6,765 nt of DNA from Legionellaceae bacterium UBA2794 (lineage in GTDB: Bacteria; Pseudomonadota; Gammaproteobacteria; Legionellales; Legionellaceae), in NCBI GenBank assembly GCA_002352055.1, contig DEHS01000099.1:4041-10805 (forward strand), in the 5' to 3' direction. The notes below the pieces were generated by a model. That model saw nothing but the letters and a program-made list of their open reading frames with translations. It was not told the DNA's origin and did no database searches. The position numbers and the translations under genes are program-made. Below, piece after piece: positions 5,184 through 6,765 of this stretch (its first letter is position 1; each line of letters starts with the position of its first letter).

Positions 5184-6716
5184 TTAATGGGCAAACACCC
5201 TGTCTGGACCAAGTCGAATGTACTTAACCATGAGATACAGTTCTACGATTGCCAAGACCGTATAAAATAATACAAATCCAGTTAACGAAATCATTACCTG
5301 GCCTGTGGATAAAGAAGAGGCACCCATAAAAGTCGGCAACACCCCTTGTACAACCCAAGGTTGTCGCCCATATTCAGCAACTACCCAGCCTAATTCGGCA
5401 GCGACCCAAGGTAAGGGCAAGGAATAAAAAGCCATCCGATGATACCAACGCGTAGTGTGCAGTTTATTTTTAGCAGAAAGGTAAAAACCGACGGCGAACA
5501 GTAAAATAAAATAAAAACCGCATACAACCATAATTCTGAATGAAAAAAAGAGAGGCGCGACTTTAGGTTTTAAATCATTTGCTGCTTGATTAATCTGTTC
5601 TTCTGTTGCCTCAACAACATTGGCCGTGTATTTTTTAAGTAAAAGAGCATACCCCAAATTCTTAGCATGACTCTGTAACTGCTGTTTTGCATCGTTATTA
5701 TTAGGATCATTTTGTAAGGTGCTTAGCGCAGAATAGGCTAACTGACCGTCCTTAATCCGATCTTTCCCATCTTCAATTAACTCATTAATACCGGATAAAG
5801 GCGTATTAAAAGAACGGGTTGCAATAATTCCCAAAGCGAAAGGTATTTTAACCGCATATTTAGTGGTTTTTGTCTGTTCGTCCGGAATACCAAAAAGACT
5901 TAAGTTCGCAGGAGCCTTCTCTGTTTCCCACATGGATTCCATAGCCGCTATTTTCATTTTCTGATTGTCATTGGCAAGGTAGCCACTCTCATCCCCAAGA
6001 ACAACAACGGATAACGCTGAGGCCAGACCGAACGAGACGGCAACCGTCATTGAGCGTTTCGCGAACTCTTTATTACGATTCCTAAGCAGGAAATATGCGC
6101 TAATGGATAGAACAAAAACCGAACCGGTAACATATCCAGCACTAATAGTATGTACAAATTTTGCTTGCGCTACTGGATTAAATATAATGTCAAAAAAACT
6201 GCTTACCTCCATACGCATGGTTTGATAATTAAAATAAGCGCCCACTGGATTTTGCATCCATCCGTTTGCAATTAAAATCCATAACGCCGATAAATTAGTA
6301 CCTAAAGCGAGTAACCAGGTACACACCATGTGTTGCACTTTAGTCAGGCGATCCCAACCAAAGAAAAATAAGCCTACGAAAGTTGCTTCGAGAAAGAATG
6401 CCATTAATCCTTCGATTGCTAACGGAGCACCAAATACATCACCTACGTAACGTGAATAGTAGGACCAGTTCGTCCCAAATTCAAACTCCATGGTTAAACC
6501 TGTGGCTACGCCAAGCACAAAATTAATCCCAAATAAAATGCCCCAGTATTTAACCATTTGTCGCCATATTTCTTTTCCTGACAAAACATAAACCGTTTCC
6601 ATAATGGCTAAGAGTACAGAAAAACCCAGGGTCAATGGAACAAATAAAAAATGGTACAATGCTGTTAAAGCAAACTGTAATCTGGATAAATCAACTACAT
6701 CAGTTCCAGGAATCAT
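5184..6716 (-). CDS. cydA: Cytochrome bd-type quinol oxidase subunit I
   Basis: 510 aa (E. coli CydA has 522), with about nine transmembrane helices in the inner membrane. It oxidises ubiquinol or menaquinol and reduces oxygen to water without proton pumping, giving high-affinity respiration at low oxygen and tolerance to NO, cyanide and peroxide. The heme ligands align with E. coli: His22 (E. coli H19), His189 (H186) and Met396 (M393) for heme b558, and Glu448 (E445) just before GRQPW (450-454). Glu102 and Glu110 of the APLAIEG...FFLEATF region are conserved. The quinol-binding loop keeps Lys255 and Glu260 (E. coli K252, E257). The long Q-loop insertion (about 310-385) makes this the L-subfamily, as in E. 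coli. It starts with MIPGTDVVDLSRLQFALTAL, three residues longer than E. coli, behind a good ribosome binding site (AGAGGTGA, 6721-6728). First gene of cydABX. Confidence 0.97.
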   Translation of the reverse strand: MIPGTDVVDLSRLQFALTALYHFLFVPLTLGFSVLLAIMETVYVLSGKEIWRQMVKYWGILFGINFVLGVATGLTMEFEFGTNWSYYSRYVGDVFGAPLAIEGLMAFFLEATFVGLFFFGWDRLTKVQHMVCTWLLALGTNLSALWILIANGWMQNPVGAYFNYQTMRMEVSSFFDIIFNPVAQAKFVHTISAGYVTGSVFVLSISAYFLLRNRNKEFAKRSMTVAVSFGLASALSVVVLGDESGYLANDNQKMKIAAMESMWETEKAPANLSLFGIPDEQTKTTKYAVKIPFALGIIATRSFNTPLSGINELIEDGKDRIKDGQLAYSALSTLQNDPNNNDAKQQLQSHAKNLGYALLLKKYTANVVEATEEQINQAANDLKPKVAPLFFSFRIMVVCGFYFILLFAVGFYLSAKNKLHTTRWYHRMAFYSLPLPWVAAELGWVVAEYGRQPWVVQGVLPTFMGASSLSTGQVMISLTGFVLFYTVLAIVELYLMVKYIRLGPDRVFAH

Positions 6717-6739
6717 TTAATCACCTCTTAATTGTTTGC

Positions 6740-6745
6740 TTTATA
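6740..6745 (-). promoter_or_regulatory. Possible -10 box of the cyd operon
   Basis: On the minus strand TATAAA lies 24-29 bases upstream of the cydA ATG, with the ribosome binding site in between. The matching -35 would fall at or beyond the window edge, so this cannot be confirmed here. Confidence 0.2.
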
Positions 6746-6765
6746 CGGGTTTGCTCTGGCTCGCC

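Overview
The window is AT-rich DNA and most likely comes from Legionella or a close relative (Legionellales). The basis is the base composition, a proteobacterial-type cydABX operon beside large effector-like proteins, and a C-terminal tail on one of those proteins that fits the Dot/Icm secretion-signal pattern. The genus is an inference; there is no rRNA or other taxonomic marker.

Left part (1-2459, + strand): two large genes of unknown function lie in tandem. The first is cut by the window edge and reads open from base 1 to 840. The second (984-2459, 491 aa) has an N-terminal helical region, a basic cluster resembling a bipartite nuclear localisation signal, a helical middle and a long Pro/Gln/Asn/Tyr-rich disordered tail. 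Both carry similar helical units of about 30 residues and look like secreted host-directed proteins.

Middle part (2460-3895): a very short gene (2612-2758, 48 aa) encodes a peptide whose first 28 residues match the double-glycine leader of bacteriocin and other peptide-export precursors at every consensus position, followed by a 20-residue basic core. This is the most interesting item in the window. Convergent to it is a 180-aa gene of unknown function (2955-3497, - strand). An open stretch in another frame continues past its stop, suggesting a one-base frameshift. A strong stem-loop lies between the two. Further right is an AT-rich stretch with a perfect inverted repeat, then a doubtful 52-codon frame whose 3' half runs into an unusually GC-rich patch that may be a dispersed intergenic repeat.

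Right part (3896-6716, - strand): cydA-cydB-cydX, a complete cytochrome bd-type quinol oxidase operon. CydA and CydB are the two large membrane subunits and the 32-aa CydX is the small accessory subunit. Heme ligands, the GRQPW motif and quinol-loop residues are all present, so the enzyme should be functional in high-affinity respiration under low oxygen. I see no tRNA, rRNA, CRISPR array or insertion sequence.
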